A stretch of DNA of 64,000 bases from Roridomyces roridus (lineage: Eukaryota; Basidiomycota; Agaricomycetes; Agaricales; Mycenaceae): contig JARKIF010000066.1 of the NCBI GenBank assembly GCA_029378245.1, forward strand, positions 1-64,000, in the 5' to 3' direction. The notes under the pieces are model-generated. The model did no database searches and was not told where the DNA came from. It saw only the letters and a program-made list of their open reading frames with translations. Made by a program: the position numbers and the translations under genes. Below are positions 46,764 through 57,506 of the stretch, one piece after another (within the stretch, counting starts at the first letter, position 1; each line of letters begins with the position of its first letter).

Positions 46764-47671
46764 TCACCAGTCGTAGCCGTCGAGGCCACCAAAGCCGCCG
46801 AAGCCGCCGCCGAAGCCGCCGAATCCTCCGTCGAAGCCACCAAAGCCGCCGTCAAATCCTCCGAACCCGCCGTCAAATCCACCGAATCCACCACGGCCGA
46901 ATCCTCCGAATCCACCACCGATGAAGTGGTTGTCCTCCTGGCTGTCTCCGTTTGCATCTTGGCTGTCATCCGGACTGGGAGCCTCGGCACTGCGAATTCC
47001 GAGGTGGCCGTGCCTGCCATATCTGCCGTGCCGGCCGCGCCGACCGTAACCGCCAAAGCCACCGCGCCCGCCAAATCCACCGTAACCGCCACGGCCACCA
47101 AATCCACCAAACCCACCGTAGCCAAACCCGCCACGACCGCCGAACCCTCCAAATCCACCACGGCCGAACCCGCCATATCCACCAATGAAGTGGTTGTCGC
47201 TTCCCTGCTGGCTGTCCCCGCTTTCACCCTTGCTAGCATCCTGGCTGGGCGCAGGCTCAGGCTCAGCGCTGCGAATCCCAATACCGCCGGTTTCCTCGAG
47301 AATGCAGCAGAGCTCCCCAACGAGGGTGCGGCGACTGGGGCAGAAGGGCTCTCTGAATCGGCGGCCCCGGAGGAATGAGTTGCGGAACTCGCAGGGACTG
47401 CAGTCCTGGGTTGAAGACAGTGAGCTTTTGTGAGTGGATTCAAAGTTCAAACACTAACCCTTCCGCGACCTCCACCGAATCCTCCGCCGAAGCCACCGAA
47501 CCCTCCGCCGAAGCCACCGAGCCCGCCGCGGAAGTCTTCCGCGGGGGAGGAGTCGGTCGTCGAGGTATCCGCTGCAGGGGCGGCTGCATCCTTAGCCTCC
47601 GTGGCGAGGGCCCCGGAGGAGAAGGAGAAGAAGGTGATGAGCGTGGCGACGATGGTAGGTGTGATGCGCAT
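46764..47671 (-). CDS. Secreted Cys-domain protein with Gly/Phe-rich tail, copy 3, 284 aa
   Basis: Exons 47671-47459 and 47405-46764 (53-bp phase-0 intron) give 284 residues. The signal peptide, acidic linker and cysteine domain CX2C-X16-C-X10-CC are almost the same as in copies 1 and 2. The tail has the same two Gly/Phe/Tyr/Arg blocks and Asn-His-Phe-Ile-Gly linkers, and ends Gly-Tyr-Asp-Trp. An ATG 93 nt further upstream is in frame, but it lies almost on the TATA box, so the Met-Arg-Ile start is preferred; it also gives a clean signal peptide. The gene is directly upstream of F-box D on the same strand. Confidence 0.85.
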
Positions 47672-47741
47672 GGTTGAACTGCAGGTGTTGGACTGGAGAG
47701 AAGAGCTGGATTTGCTGAAAAATTGCAGACCCTCAGCCGGG

Positions 47742-47749
47742 TTTTTATA
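47742..47749 (-). promoter_or_regulatory. TATA box of Gly-rich gene copy 3
   Basis: TATAAAAA on the minus strand, about 71 nt before the ATG at 47671. Confidence 0.65.
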
Positions 47750-48648
47750 TTTCAGCGAGGGCAATTTCAGGCTAGATGATGAGCGCGGTGGTTTTGTCCA
47801 TCTAAGGTGAATCTCCCTCGGAATCTCATACCTTCAGCACATTGTTCATTGTCCGTTGGTTAGAGTAAAGCCTTGGCGCACGCTCATGCCACCACTCACT
47901 CGGTTCAATTGCAATTATAATCGCAGTCGCGAGCACGCCACGACATAATTGTCGAACTCTGATCCTTAATTGAGACTCTCTGTGCATTGTTACAATTTCC
48001 CTCGTGTCAGGTAGTGCTCATACTTCTTCGAAATCCAAGACTGGACTTGCAACTCAAAGAATCAAAGATGAAGACATCAGAGGTCCGTGAGTAGAGGTAA
48101 CCAGTGTTCAACGTTGAACATGGACAAGTGTTATTGGATCGATATCACATCGAACGAGCTGGACTCATTCCGCGCGCACACGGAGGGAGACCTGTATCAA
48201 ATTTCAGCTCCGGATTCATACGAAGAAGCTGTTTGAACTCGGGTATGCAATGAAAAGGTTAATGTGACCAAAGTCTAAAGATGCCGCGGCAGGCAGTGAG
48301 CGCTAGTGAGCTATCATTAACTGCCGGAATTGCCCCGTCAGTGTTTCAACTCATCTCGGGTGCAAAGTTGTCTTTGTCATGTCAGATCTAATTCGATCCG
48401 CTGGTTCGGGGACGTCGGGCAAGTCCCATTGCGTCGAGAATCCTTTCAACACGGGTAGAATGAGTGGGCGTAACCAGGCCGAACGTTAAGTAGAACTTAG
48501 ACGGTCCAGTGCTGACTACCATAATGGTGTTGAGAAAGTACTTCGTGATCAGAAGACCTGGTCGACGTGAATTGGGTATGTTTCATTCCAAGGTCAGCAT
48601 GCTTTTCTGAGTCCTCGCTCTCAGCTCATCAGATGCAAAACCGAATCC
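47750..48648. other. Duplicated upstream region of Gly-rich gene copy 3
   Basis: No gene. It is similar over several hundred bases to 23.5-24.2 kb, including the palindrome at 48106-48119. Confidence 0.6.
48106..48119. promoter_or_regulatory. Perfect 14-bp palindrome upstream of Gly-rich gene copy 3
   Basis: Same GTTCAACGTTGAAC palindrome as at 23835-23848, about 435 bp before the ATG in both copies. Confidence 0.4.
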
Positions 48649-51043
48649 CTAGTCACCCTCCGGCACAAACTCCCGCCTTGGACGCCAACGACCATGACAA
48701 TCAACCAGATGAATGTTGTTCGCACGGAATCCTTCAGCCAACTTCACCCACGGGGAATCCGGCAATAAGGTACTGTAAATCCACAAAGGTAAACCCAAAG
48801 CAAACGATATTTCAGGCATATACTCACTTCGGAAGCGGCCAATCCAAACGGACGAGTGTAATTTCTCGCAGAGCGGGAAACTGGGTGCAGTCGAATTTAG
48901 TAAGAAACACTTCCAAAAGATCGAGCAGTTCAGATTCTGCTTCAAAGCTGTAGGAAATTCAGTGGAGAATAGTTATTGCCATGAGAACCGAGCGCACCCT
49001 TTCGGATCAATCACGATGTTCTCCAGCACGCAGTGTCTATCACACCGTCCGAGAAGCCCTTCTAAGAGGCTCTGTGGTAGACGAAAAAATAATTATTTAA
49101 CATCCGTCTGAGAGTGCTGTCGACGTACCAGTTGATCTTTCGAGGCAGTACACACGACTGGATATTTCACATTCGGGCAGAAGTCGAAGAGGTCGGGACA
49201 GAGCGCAGCGGACTCCAGACACAACTCCGATAGCTTTGCGCCGTGCCTTTCCAAGAAGATTTGGGTATCCACTTTCCCTGTGTGGAGAGTCACAGTAATG
49301 AGCGAAGGGAGTCTGCAATGAATCTCAGTGTGAGATCGAGAGTATCAAAATCATGCTGCGGCACGTACTGCATCTGCGACAAAAGGATAAAGAATGAGGG
49401 ATGAGCCTGCGGGACATTCAAATGTTCGAGCTTGATGAACACATCGCTCGCTGCGAATGTATCCGTTGTATCAAACTGTGTGTCCGATTTCCAAGTAAAA
49501 TCCTGAATTCCCGACAGTCGATCGAAGATAATGGGGTCCGCCTTGCCAGGGCATTGAGTAACCATGATTCCATCAAAGGAGTCGAGGTGGGAGCCATATC
49601 GGATGCTCAAATCCTCGAACATATGCCAAGGGAGAACGAGGGTGTCTTCGGAAGACAGCTGCTTGAGTCGGGGAACTCGAGAGAAGACATTCTGAAGGTC
49701 GTCGATGGTTTGGTCGTCATGGCTGCTGAGGACGAGTCTATGAACATGGACACCAAGAGAAGGTTCAAGTAGAAGCCGCCTGGTGAAGAGTCGCATTGTC
49801 TTGCAAGTTCGAATGTAGATCTTGTTGTAAAAATACGGAGTCCCGAGTCGCTACATATGTAAGCGACTACCATCGGCAGGAAGAATAGAATGAGACTGAC
49901 CTGAAATTGTTTGCATACTCGGAGAGGCTCCCAAAGCTCTGGTGCCTCAAAATCCTCGTCATCAGAATCGTAGTCTGACTTGTCACCATCGTCGTGGAGG
50001 TCATCAACGTCATCGTCTTCACAGAAAACATAGTGAAGAACACGATCCCAAACAATATCGGCAACTGTTGGGTTGCCAGCGAGCTGAGGAGGGTACACGA
50101 ATCCTTTTTTCGGACCAAAAAGGCTTAAGAACAGATGTCAAAGCGGGAGGATCGGACAGAACATAACCCATACTTTGGATCGATAAGGTTTCGGAGTCTG
50201 GCGTTTCCCTGCACCGTCTCAAGGAAACCAAGTTTTGGTATCTTACGAGAACGCCTTTTTGGCCGAATCTCCTGAAGAGATCCATTTTGCACTATCGCTG
50301 AGATATACTGAGGTATGATGCCCTCCCGAAACAAGTCTCGCCCATTAGACGAGAGAACGAGGGTACGGAGACTCGGCGCCACTTTGAGGGGTGAGGAGAA
50401 GGTTTTGTTGTGGGCAGCTTTGTTGTGCGGCCAATCGTGGGGCATCTCGAAGATGGCCTGGAGTAGATGAAGATTCATTGGGCAGGAACGGGAAAGCGAG
50501 CCCGAACGTACGAACCAAATTCTTCCACTTGGGAATATATTTCACCAGAACACCGACAAGAGTGCGAACTCCGGCAGTGGTAGCCTTGAATGGGGCGTAA
50601 GTTATTATGACGCGAACTGGGTCAATCAAGGGGATGCCACGGCACAAGCCACATGCGTCGTCTCCCTCGTCGAATTCGAGAGGGATGAAAATGTCGGTGA
50701 GCTTGGTGGTCGTTTGCAAGATCTGGTGCAAGGAGCTGCCGTATCCACTTTGGAGGCGGAGCTTCCTGATGAGCCGACCGAGCTCTGGATTGCGTCGCAG
50801 CGCGACGGAAAGAGCCTGCGCCTGGCCTTTGCTCCCAAGGATGATGGTATGGTATAGTAGAGGGGTGGCCACGCGTAGCCACGCTTTGCATACGAGGAGG
50901 ATCGCAGAGCTGGATTCGACACGTCGACCGCGGCATGCTCGATACTCCCAGAGGGGCATGTGGGCAGAGAATGCGTCGTCCGATACTGAGAGCGCTGGGG
51001 AGAGGATTTCATGGATTATCTCGTCTGGGATGGCCCGTCCCAT
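48649..51043 (-). CDS. F-box/LRR-like protein E, 672 aa
   Basis: Eight exons: 51043-50516, 50457-50174, 50123-49901, 49850-49369, 49312-49129, 49071-48998, 48947-48828, 48772-48649. All join in phase with GT-AG introns, giving 672 residues. It has the family F-box-like N-terminus, the acidic Asp/Glu stretch, the LRR-like body and a basic C-terminus (Trp-Arg-Pro-Arg-Arg-Glu-Phe). With copy A it is one of two members without visible damage. The acceptor of exon 3 is TTAAG where the others have CTCAG, weaker but usable. The Gly-rich gene at 52177 is the next gene upstream on the same strand, 1.1 kb away. Likely role: substrate receptor of an SCF ubiquitin ligase, substrate unknown. Confidence 0.85.
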
Positions 51044-52176
51044 GGTGGCGAAAAGAGAGCCGTGGATGATCGGAATTCGGAATTGATCCGTCGCTGCACT
51101 CCGCCACCATGCTCAGCTCTCTTCGTCAAGCTAAACCTTCTAACATTACACTCTCCCGCACTGGGCGCGTGCCAGGCGAAGTAATTTGTCACACGCGTTC
51201 TAACTTGTCGTGGATCCCCTCCAAGCCCAACACCCCGGAGGCTCCCGCAAGCTCACCTTCAAGATGGCTGATACCTAGGCACCGCATGACTGTGCTCAGA
51301 GACTACTCACTGTCCGAACGACTCCTCTCCCTCAGGCTTGACTCAGACTTCTGCAAATGGTCATGATCGATAGTGGATGATGACATCCCGCGGCCGGCTA
51401 CTTCACCGCAGGGTCTCATTGGGTCTCAAATCTAAGCTGACTTGGACGCTTCCATGTGTATGCCGCACTTTTTTCCTCAAGTTGTGAGGCCCAGATTCTT
51501 TCAGCGACACGCTGCATTGACAAGTACAGGGCAAATATTACACAGGCAAGATACAGATTACGATTCCTAACTTGTTTAGGAATCGTTCTTTTTGAATCTT
51601 AACCACCCTCCCCCCCTTTGCCATCAAAAATGCTCCCCACATGACCTCCTGTTTTTCCGGCTTTTATCCATGTCAGTTCTCGGATCTTGGGATGGCTCGT
51701 CGGACCAGTGTCCAAGGCAGCCGCGGATCAATATCTTAACTGCCGTCAATTCCCATTGCGATGTTAGTGTTACTCTGCATTCCAGTTTCGCCTCGGCTTG
51801 CACTCGGATCCACTCGGCAAGTACACTCAGTGACCCACGGCTAGGAGCACGTGTTGAGGACAGCTACATTTTGGCTATGTACATTGGACTTTTGAATGGC
51901 CCTGATCATGATGATTTCATGCTTCTATCATTGATCCGAATGAGTCTCCGAGTCGGCGGCAACCCAGCCGCAACCACTACTTATCATGATTTGATCATGA
52001 TGACACTCTTGAGCAGTATGCAGTTGTGACCAAAGTTGTAACAAATCACAAAAAAAGGAATCGTTTCTGCCATGCGCGAGCAATGGCCTCAAAGCCAGGT
52101 TAGTACAAGTTAGTCCGCAGAAAAATTGACGGAGTGGCAGTCCGCACATGCAGACTCGGGAATTCTGGCAGATTGT
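51044..52176. other. Spacer between Gly-rich copy 4 and F-box E
   Basis: Longer than in the other modules and only partly similar to their spacers. Frames at 51592-52029 (+) show no domain. Confidence 0.45.
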
Positions 52177-52883
52177 TTACCAGTCGTAGCCGCCGAAGCC
52201 GCCGAAGCCACCGTCGTGGCCGCCAAAGCCGCCAAAGCCGCCAAAGCCTCCGAAGCCTCCGAAGCCTCCGAAGCCGCCGCGCCCCCCAAAGCCATCGTAG
52301 CCGAAGCCGCGGCCACCAAATCCACCAAAGGCACCACGACCACCAAATCCTCCGAAACCACCACGGCCGAACCCGCCATATCCACCACCGATGAAGTGAT
52401 TGTCTTTCCCATCGGCGCTCCCATCCTGGCTGTCTCCGCGTCCACCCTGGCCGTCAACCGGGCTACTGTCATCCGGGCTGGGCTCAGCACTGCGAATCCC
52501 AAGGCCGCCGGTTTCCTCGAGGATGCAGCAGAGCTCCCCGACGAGGGTGCGACGACTGGGGCAGAAGGGCTCTCTGAATCGGCGGCCCCGGAGGAATGAG
52601 TTGCGAAATTCGCAGGGACTGCAGTCCTGGATTATAATGAAGACCGTCAGTGGTTGCTAATGGATTTGAAGAGCTTAAATATACTAACCCTTCCGCGACC
52701 ACGCCCGAATCCTCCACCGAAACCGAAGCCGCCGCGGAAGTCCTCCGCAGGCGAGGGGTCGGTCGTCGAGGTATCCGCCGCAGGGGCAGTCGCAGGAGTA
52801 GTCTTCGCGTCCCCAGCGAAGACCAAGGAGGAGAAAGAGAAGAGCGTGATGAGCGCGGCGACGATGGTAGCTGTGAAGCGCAT
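52177..52883 (-). CDS. Secreted Cys-domain protein with short Gly/Phe-rich tail, copy 4, 214 aa
   Basis: Exons 52883-52689 and 52626-52177 (62-bp phase-0 intron) give 214 residues, about 70 fewer than copies 1-3. The signal peptide (Met-Arg-Phe-Thr start) and linker are more diverged, but the cysteine domain CX2C-X16-C-X10-CC is nearly unchanged. The tail is a single Gly/Phe block after one Asn-His-Phe-Ile-Gly linker; the second linker and block are missing. It ends Gly-Tyr-Asp-Trp. The pattern (conserved domain, variable tail) is what repeat contraction would give. It is upstream of F-box E on the same strand. Confidence 0.85.
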
Positions 52884-52970
52884 GGTTGGATTGGAGGTGA
52901 GTGGCTTGTGTTGGACTGAAGAGAACTCGAAGGGCTGGACTTGCTGAAGAATTGAGGACCCTTGGGCGGG

Positions 52971-52978
52971 TTTTTATA
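52971..52978 (-). promoter_or_regulatory. TATA box of Gly-rich gene copy 4
   Basis: TATAAAAA on the minus strand, about 88 nt before the ATG at 52883. Confidence 0.6.
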
Positions 52979-53639
52979 CCTCCTCGAGGACGGTTTTAGG
53001 CTAGATGGTCGGTTTGTCCATCTATGGTCAATTGAAGATATTGAACACGGTGCTCACCGTCTGTTAGTCAGAGTAAATCCTTGGCGCGCGCTATGGAACG
53101 TTGAATCGCAATTGACTAGTGTAATATCGATATCGAACCCGCCACGGCATAATTGTCGAACCTCGGTAGAGATGATTCTTCAGTATATGTTCCCTAGCGT
53201 AATAGGCCTCCCTAGTATTTCTGGGAAACCCAACGCTCGGCTTTCGGGTACAAAAAAAAAGAAAAAAAATGCGCAGAAGAGGGAGAGGCAACCACGGATA
53301 TCACAGACTCATTTCACGGACGGAGTCTTGTATCACGTTCCAACTCCGGTCTCGTACGAACAAGCTGTGGTAATGAAAAGGTTAATTTCAGACACCAAAG
53401 ATGCCGCGGCAGGCACTGAGTTATCATTGACTGCCGGAATTGCCTGGTTCATTTGTCTTTGGCATGCCAAATTCATTTGCCACACTGGGTCGTGACTCGT
53501 CGGGCAAGAAATGTTCAACCAAAGTTGCCGAAACACGCGTATTGTGTTCAGCGCGGCCCTCGGGAATGAAAGTACATAATATCCATCTACAGCAATCCTA
53601 GTACGGGATCGAGCGTCACCGATTAAGTAAAACAAGTAA
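52979..53639. other. Duplicated upstream region of Gly-rich gene copy 4
   Basis: No gene. The part 53396-53510 is similar to the upstream regions of copies 1-3; similarity ends near 53.53 kb. Confidence 0.5.
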
Positions 53640-54230
53640 TCACGCATTATAGCGCTCCTCAGGCCGTAGAACGACCTCCCACAAATCCGATCGCACCACC
53701 ACACCGTTGAATCGGACGTCCCCACAGAACCAATCAACAAGCCGCACCCCCACGTCCCTCTCTGCGTCCCTCGCATCCCTCCTTACGACTGGGTCGAGAT
53801 GATCCAGGAAGCCGCCCAGCGTACGCACGCGCCGTGCGTGGAACCACTCAATGTCCCCTTCGGGCGGAGGCTCAAGCGATGTGGGCTCTGGCTGACGAAG
53901 GTTCTCGTGAATACAGCTGAGAACGTCGCCAACCGTGATCGGCTCTCCCTGAACCTTGTGGACGACGTCGAAAGTGCAGAGTTCCTCGGCAGAGTGGGCG
54001 GAGGAAACGCTGATAGTGGCGTGCGTTCGTGTGGGCATGCATGCCGGTTTCTCTAGGAGCACGTTGTCAAGGCGGTGGTCGGCGCGAAAGACTGCAGACG
54101 GTAGCGAGAAGTCCAGAGGGAGGCAAGTCCCAGTGCGTAATGCGGGGGACAAGGTCGTTGGAGAGTTGCCGTCGACCTCTGAGATTTCGTCCACCATGGA
54201 GTTGAAGCGCAGCTTCTTGCCGGGTGCCAT
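53640..54230 (-). CDS. DUF6699-like protein, 196 aa
   Basis: One frame with the preferred ATG at 54230 gives 196 residues. The sequence has the order of blocks seen in basidiomycete DUF6699 proteins: a Pro-Leu-Asp-Phe-Ser strand, Ala-Thr-Ile-Ser-Val, a Val-Gly-Asp-Val-Leu-x-x-Ile-His-Glu-Asn-Leu-Arg helix, then Val-Asp-Trp-Phe-x-Gly and a final Leu-Trp-Glu-Val-Val-Leu. The function of this family is unknown. The frame stays open to an earlier ATG at 54371; that would add 47 residues including a hydrophobic stretch, which is untypical of the family, so the shorter form is chosen. Confidence 0.65.
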   Translation of the reverse strand: MAPGKKLRFNSMVDEISEVDGNSPTTLSPALRTGTCLPLDFSLPSAVFRADHRLDNVLLEKPACMPTRTHATISVSSAHSAEELCTFDVVHKVQGEPITVGDVLSCIHENLRQPEPTSLEPPPEGDIEWFHARRVRTLGGFLDHLDPVVRRDARDAERDVGVRLVDWFCGDVRFNGVVVRSDLWEVVLRPEERYNA

Positions 54231-55310
54231 TATGCATCTGAGCGCAAGAGAGCAGACCACAAGCGCTATATATGCGATCATGGGATGCAACGAGTGAGGA
54301 GCGAGCAGGAAATGAATCCAGGTAAGGAAGTCCCTGTCAAAGATGAAAACCTCACGGCCGAGGGGATTCACGAGGTTGACTGCGGGACCTAGATGATTCT
54401 ACACTCTACGGTTGTGAACGAAGAAGAGGGCCCTAACCCGTTCAAACGCTGAACCAAGTTAGCTTTGAGACTGGATCGGAGATACCCGATACGTACTAAG
54501 AACGCTGGCGGCAATCGAGCGGACTTCCTTGTGCACCCAGTTGCCTGGCTAGAGTGGATTAGAGTTTGGCGTATTAGGGTCTTGATAGACAGGCTTCATG
54601 AACTTGGCCTACGCAATACAGGCAGGTCAAGATACTAATTGTATGTGACCCGAGGCTCAGGAGAGGCAGCATTGGTGGTTTCAGTGCAAGGACGCAGGGA
54701 CGTATTGGAGAGGCAGGAATACCGAAAGCGGCGAGGCACTTGGACAGGCGGGACATTGTATGTATAGCACATCAGACGAGAACAGAATCGGGCAAGAAAA
54801 AGGACGGCCCCGATTTTGCCAGTCGAGCGTTGGGAGTCGAACCCAAGAAAAGCCACGAAGCGTGAAATTTTGGAGTGCCAGCATTGATACACCCTTTCCA
54901 GTTGCTAGTTCCCATCGAGACAAGCAGGGAGTCCCGGAGTCGTTGAAGAATGCGGAAGTCGATCCAGATGACAGCGATGGCGTCTAGCGAGTGGGGCAGT
55001 GGACGCATTAGAGCCGGAGGAGGATGGGCCAATTTGCATCTCCGCGATGTTCCGCCCATCCAAGAGGAGGAAAAAAGAGTGATCTCTTGAAGGACATGGA
55101 GGTTTGGAACAGAGAGTGATCAAATAGACACAAACGTCGGCTCTCTGCTTTAAATTTCAACCGATACCTTGCTCGTTCAACACGCACTCTCTCGAACGGG
55201 GAAGATATATGTAACCCCGACGCAAATCCGGGGATGCCTATCCAGCCCCACCTGTTGCTCCGGAAAATCCTACATAAACGGGCAGCATCTCTCCGTCACC
55301 CACCGACACC
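54231..55310. other. No gene recognised
   Basis: Short frames only. The last 60 bp carry a pyrimidine-rich leader for the Cys-rich gene that follows. Confidence 0.4.
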
Positions 55311-55652
55311 ATGCAGCTCGCCCCCATCCTAGCGCTCCTCGCCCTCCTCTTACAACCCACCTCCGCATCCAGCCTCGACTCCGGCCTCAAAAACGTCTCA
55401 CGCACCTGCGTTCCCGAGGGCGCCACATGCAACCTCGGCGCACTTTCAAACGAGTGCTGCTGTCCTTTTGACTGTATTGGGGGGGAGAATGCTCCTACTG
55501 GAGTACGTTCAAACACCCCGGCCTCTACTGATGGTTGACCACCACTGTAGACTTGTGTGAATCCAGAGCCTCAAGTCTGCGCAGAGGACGAAGCTCAAAA
55601 GGCGCTGGGTGGTTGCAAAGAGGAGGATTGTGCGTGTTCTAAAAAGAAGTAG
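55311..55652 (+). CDS. Small secreted cysteine-rich protein, 97 aa
   Basis: Exons 55311-55502 and 55551-55652 (48-bp phase-0 intron) give 97 residues. Residues 1 to ~20 are a strongly hydrophobic signal peptide ending Ser-Ala-Ser. The mature ~77 residues contain 11 cysteines, including a Cys-Cys-Cys triplet, and end in Lys-Lys-Lys. The spacing is not that of hydrophobins (which need two CC pairs among eight Cys) nor of the Cys-domain family elsewhere in the window. Such proteins are often secreted effectors or defence-type peptides; function is unknown. The stop lies 66 bp from the end of the tRNA on the other strand. Confidence 0.7.
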
Positions 55653-55717
55653 AGATGTAAAGAGAAGAAAGGGACCGAAAAGAATAGAATTTGGGTTCAC
55701 CCAACGTAGAAAAAGGA

Positions 55718-55814
55718 TGGACAAACTGGGAATTGAACCCAGCACCTCCCGCATTGCGGTCACGTGATCGCGACGATGCGAAGCGGGCGCGATAACCAAC
55801 TACACTATTTGCCC
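55718..55814 (-). tRNA. tRNA-Ala (anticodon CGC) with intron
   Basis: The minus strand folds into a full cloverleaf. The acceptor stem GGGCAAA pairs with TTTGTCC, with a G3-U70 pair, the alanine identity element. There is a D arm, an anticodon stem CCCGC/GCGGG and a T arm CTGGG-TTCAATT-CCCAG; the discriminator base is A. The anticodon loop reads TT-CGC-A and is interrupted after position 37 by an intron of about 23 nt. A TTTTT run follows the 3' end, as for RNA polymerase III termination. Confidence 0.85.
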
Positions 55815-57401
55815 GTTGAAAGTGAGGACAGTTAGCGTCTCTCGGCACCCCGAGGCCGGGAAGGTATTCGGAAAGTCAGTGAGCCTCCAGTTGAGCCAGA
55901 AATGCGGGTTCAAGGCATTGATCAGTGGGTTTGATCGGCATATACCACTCTGGCTTGTGGGATGTGAGCCCCGAGAGCTTCAATAGGCACCTTCACATAG
56001 ATGTCAGTTGTAGACCGGTTTCAGAACTTAGATCTGTTGTCGCTACTCTGGCGTTGCCAATTATGGCTCTTTAGACTGAGCATCAAGTCGCGTGAACCAG
56101 TGGGCGAAATTTAATAATGTGCCCACTTGGTACTGGCTATGGCTGAATGCCCGTTACAGGGCTCAGCTACGGCAAACCCCAGTGCTGAAGCCAGTATGAT
56201 TCGCCGGTCGAGTCGGGGTGTAGTGCTCTCCGAATCTCACCCTGATGATTGATCATGAATTCTCTTGATCATGCACACGGCGCTCAGCCTTGATTCGCTT
56301 GTGATACAATTGCAAGCGGGGTGAGTCGAAGCGATTTCCAACTTTCCGTTATTTCTCCGAGCCTTGGTGGTGGCGGAACCGGTATTCCAAGCATTTGTCA
56401 ATAGATTGACTGAATACCGTGGGGTCTCTCAAATGCTCGCGTGGAGAGAATGCTGTGTTCGGCCCTCGAAGTGATTCAAACTTCGGCGTGGTGGAGTCTA
56501 GTACATATATATCCGGGTTGACTTGTAAATCATTTCAAGTCGCTTCTTCCCTGACCCGATCACTCTGTAGTTGAGAGCCTCAGAATGTCACCTTGCCGGC
56601 GCTCTCCACTAAATGTGAAGCCTACTGCAGCCTGCTTGCTTGGACACATCATGATACGTGCTTACCTCGTCGCAGCTGCTGTGGCGTGACTCCCACAGAG
56701 ATATCCGGGCCATCCGCCAATCGACCTACTTCAAACGTGGAACAATAAGATGGATTCGAGTGGTCTAATTATGTAAGGTTTTGTCATGGACTTCATGTTT
56801 TTGCTCATCTAGACTCCTGGTCATGGGGACTACCGCCTGGTCTCACACCCCGAGTACTTATCTCAACAACCCCAACCTCCTTTCCGTCCTGCGCATTTTC
56901 ACCATGCTCCCTCTCAAGGACATGTCCGTTTCGAGATATCTTGTGGTGAAATGGGATGTGCTGAAGCCATTTACCAGTAGTGTTGCCGGGGTTCGGTTCG
57001 GTTCGGTTCTCGACCGATTTTTGCGAACCCCGAACCGAACCTCGGGTTAGGTGCGGTCCAGGTGCGGTCCAGGTTCGGACCCCATCGAACCATCAGCCAA
57101 TTTGATGGCGCATCAGCGGTGATGTCTGGTTCAAAATCGTAGCAAATGAACTCTCCTACATTCCTGGAAGCAAAACCAAGCAGCTTCTGTTGTATCCTGC
57201 CCAAAATACAGTAATTTGTACACATCAAGCATCCATCATGTTCCTTGTCTCCATCAAAGTCGACATTCTGTCAATGATCTATGGTATTGCAAGTCCATTT
57301 TACATTCCAGTGCTGCAAAACAATTTGAGAAGCCGATGTTGATCATTTGACGAAGAAAAGTCAACCCGAAAACATTGATTTCAGGGCCCCCAGATGTTGA
57401 G
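55815..57401. other. Repeat-rich sequence without a recognised gene
   Basis: Contains the first ~376-bp direct repeat (56288-56663) and, at about 56987-57090, a cluster of GGTTCGG and CCGAACC words that can pair with each other. No gene is recognised. Confidence 0.45.
56288..56663 (+). repeat. Direct repeat, copy 1 (partner 58368-58769)
   Basis: Starts with the same ~28 bases as 58368 and stays recognisably similar to its end, with several indels and substitutions. The two copies enclose ~1.7 kb. They do not begin TG and end CA, so they are not obvious LTRs. Confidence 0.7.
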
Positions 57402-57506
57402 GTTCGAACCGGTGCGCACATGTGCGGAAAAAATCAAAGATGGCCGAACCCCGGACCCGAATTGAGGTTCGGTTCGGGGTCCGCGCATGTGCGGATCGGT
57501 TCGAAC
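57402..57506. mobile_element. 105-bp foldback sequence with 26-bp imperfect terminal inverted repeats
   Basis: 57402-57427 and 57481-57506 are inverted copies with three mismatches. The inside contains further GGTTCGGTTCGGGG/CCCCGG words. Similar words occur in inverted orientation at 56987-57090, so the two may be the ends or two copies of one element. Confidence 0.5.

Noticed and set aside
55311..55652. Hydrophobin
   Set aside because: Eleven cysteines with a Cys triplet do not fit the eight-Cys hydrophobin pattern with two CC pairs.
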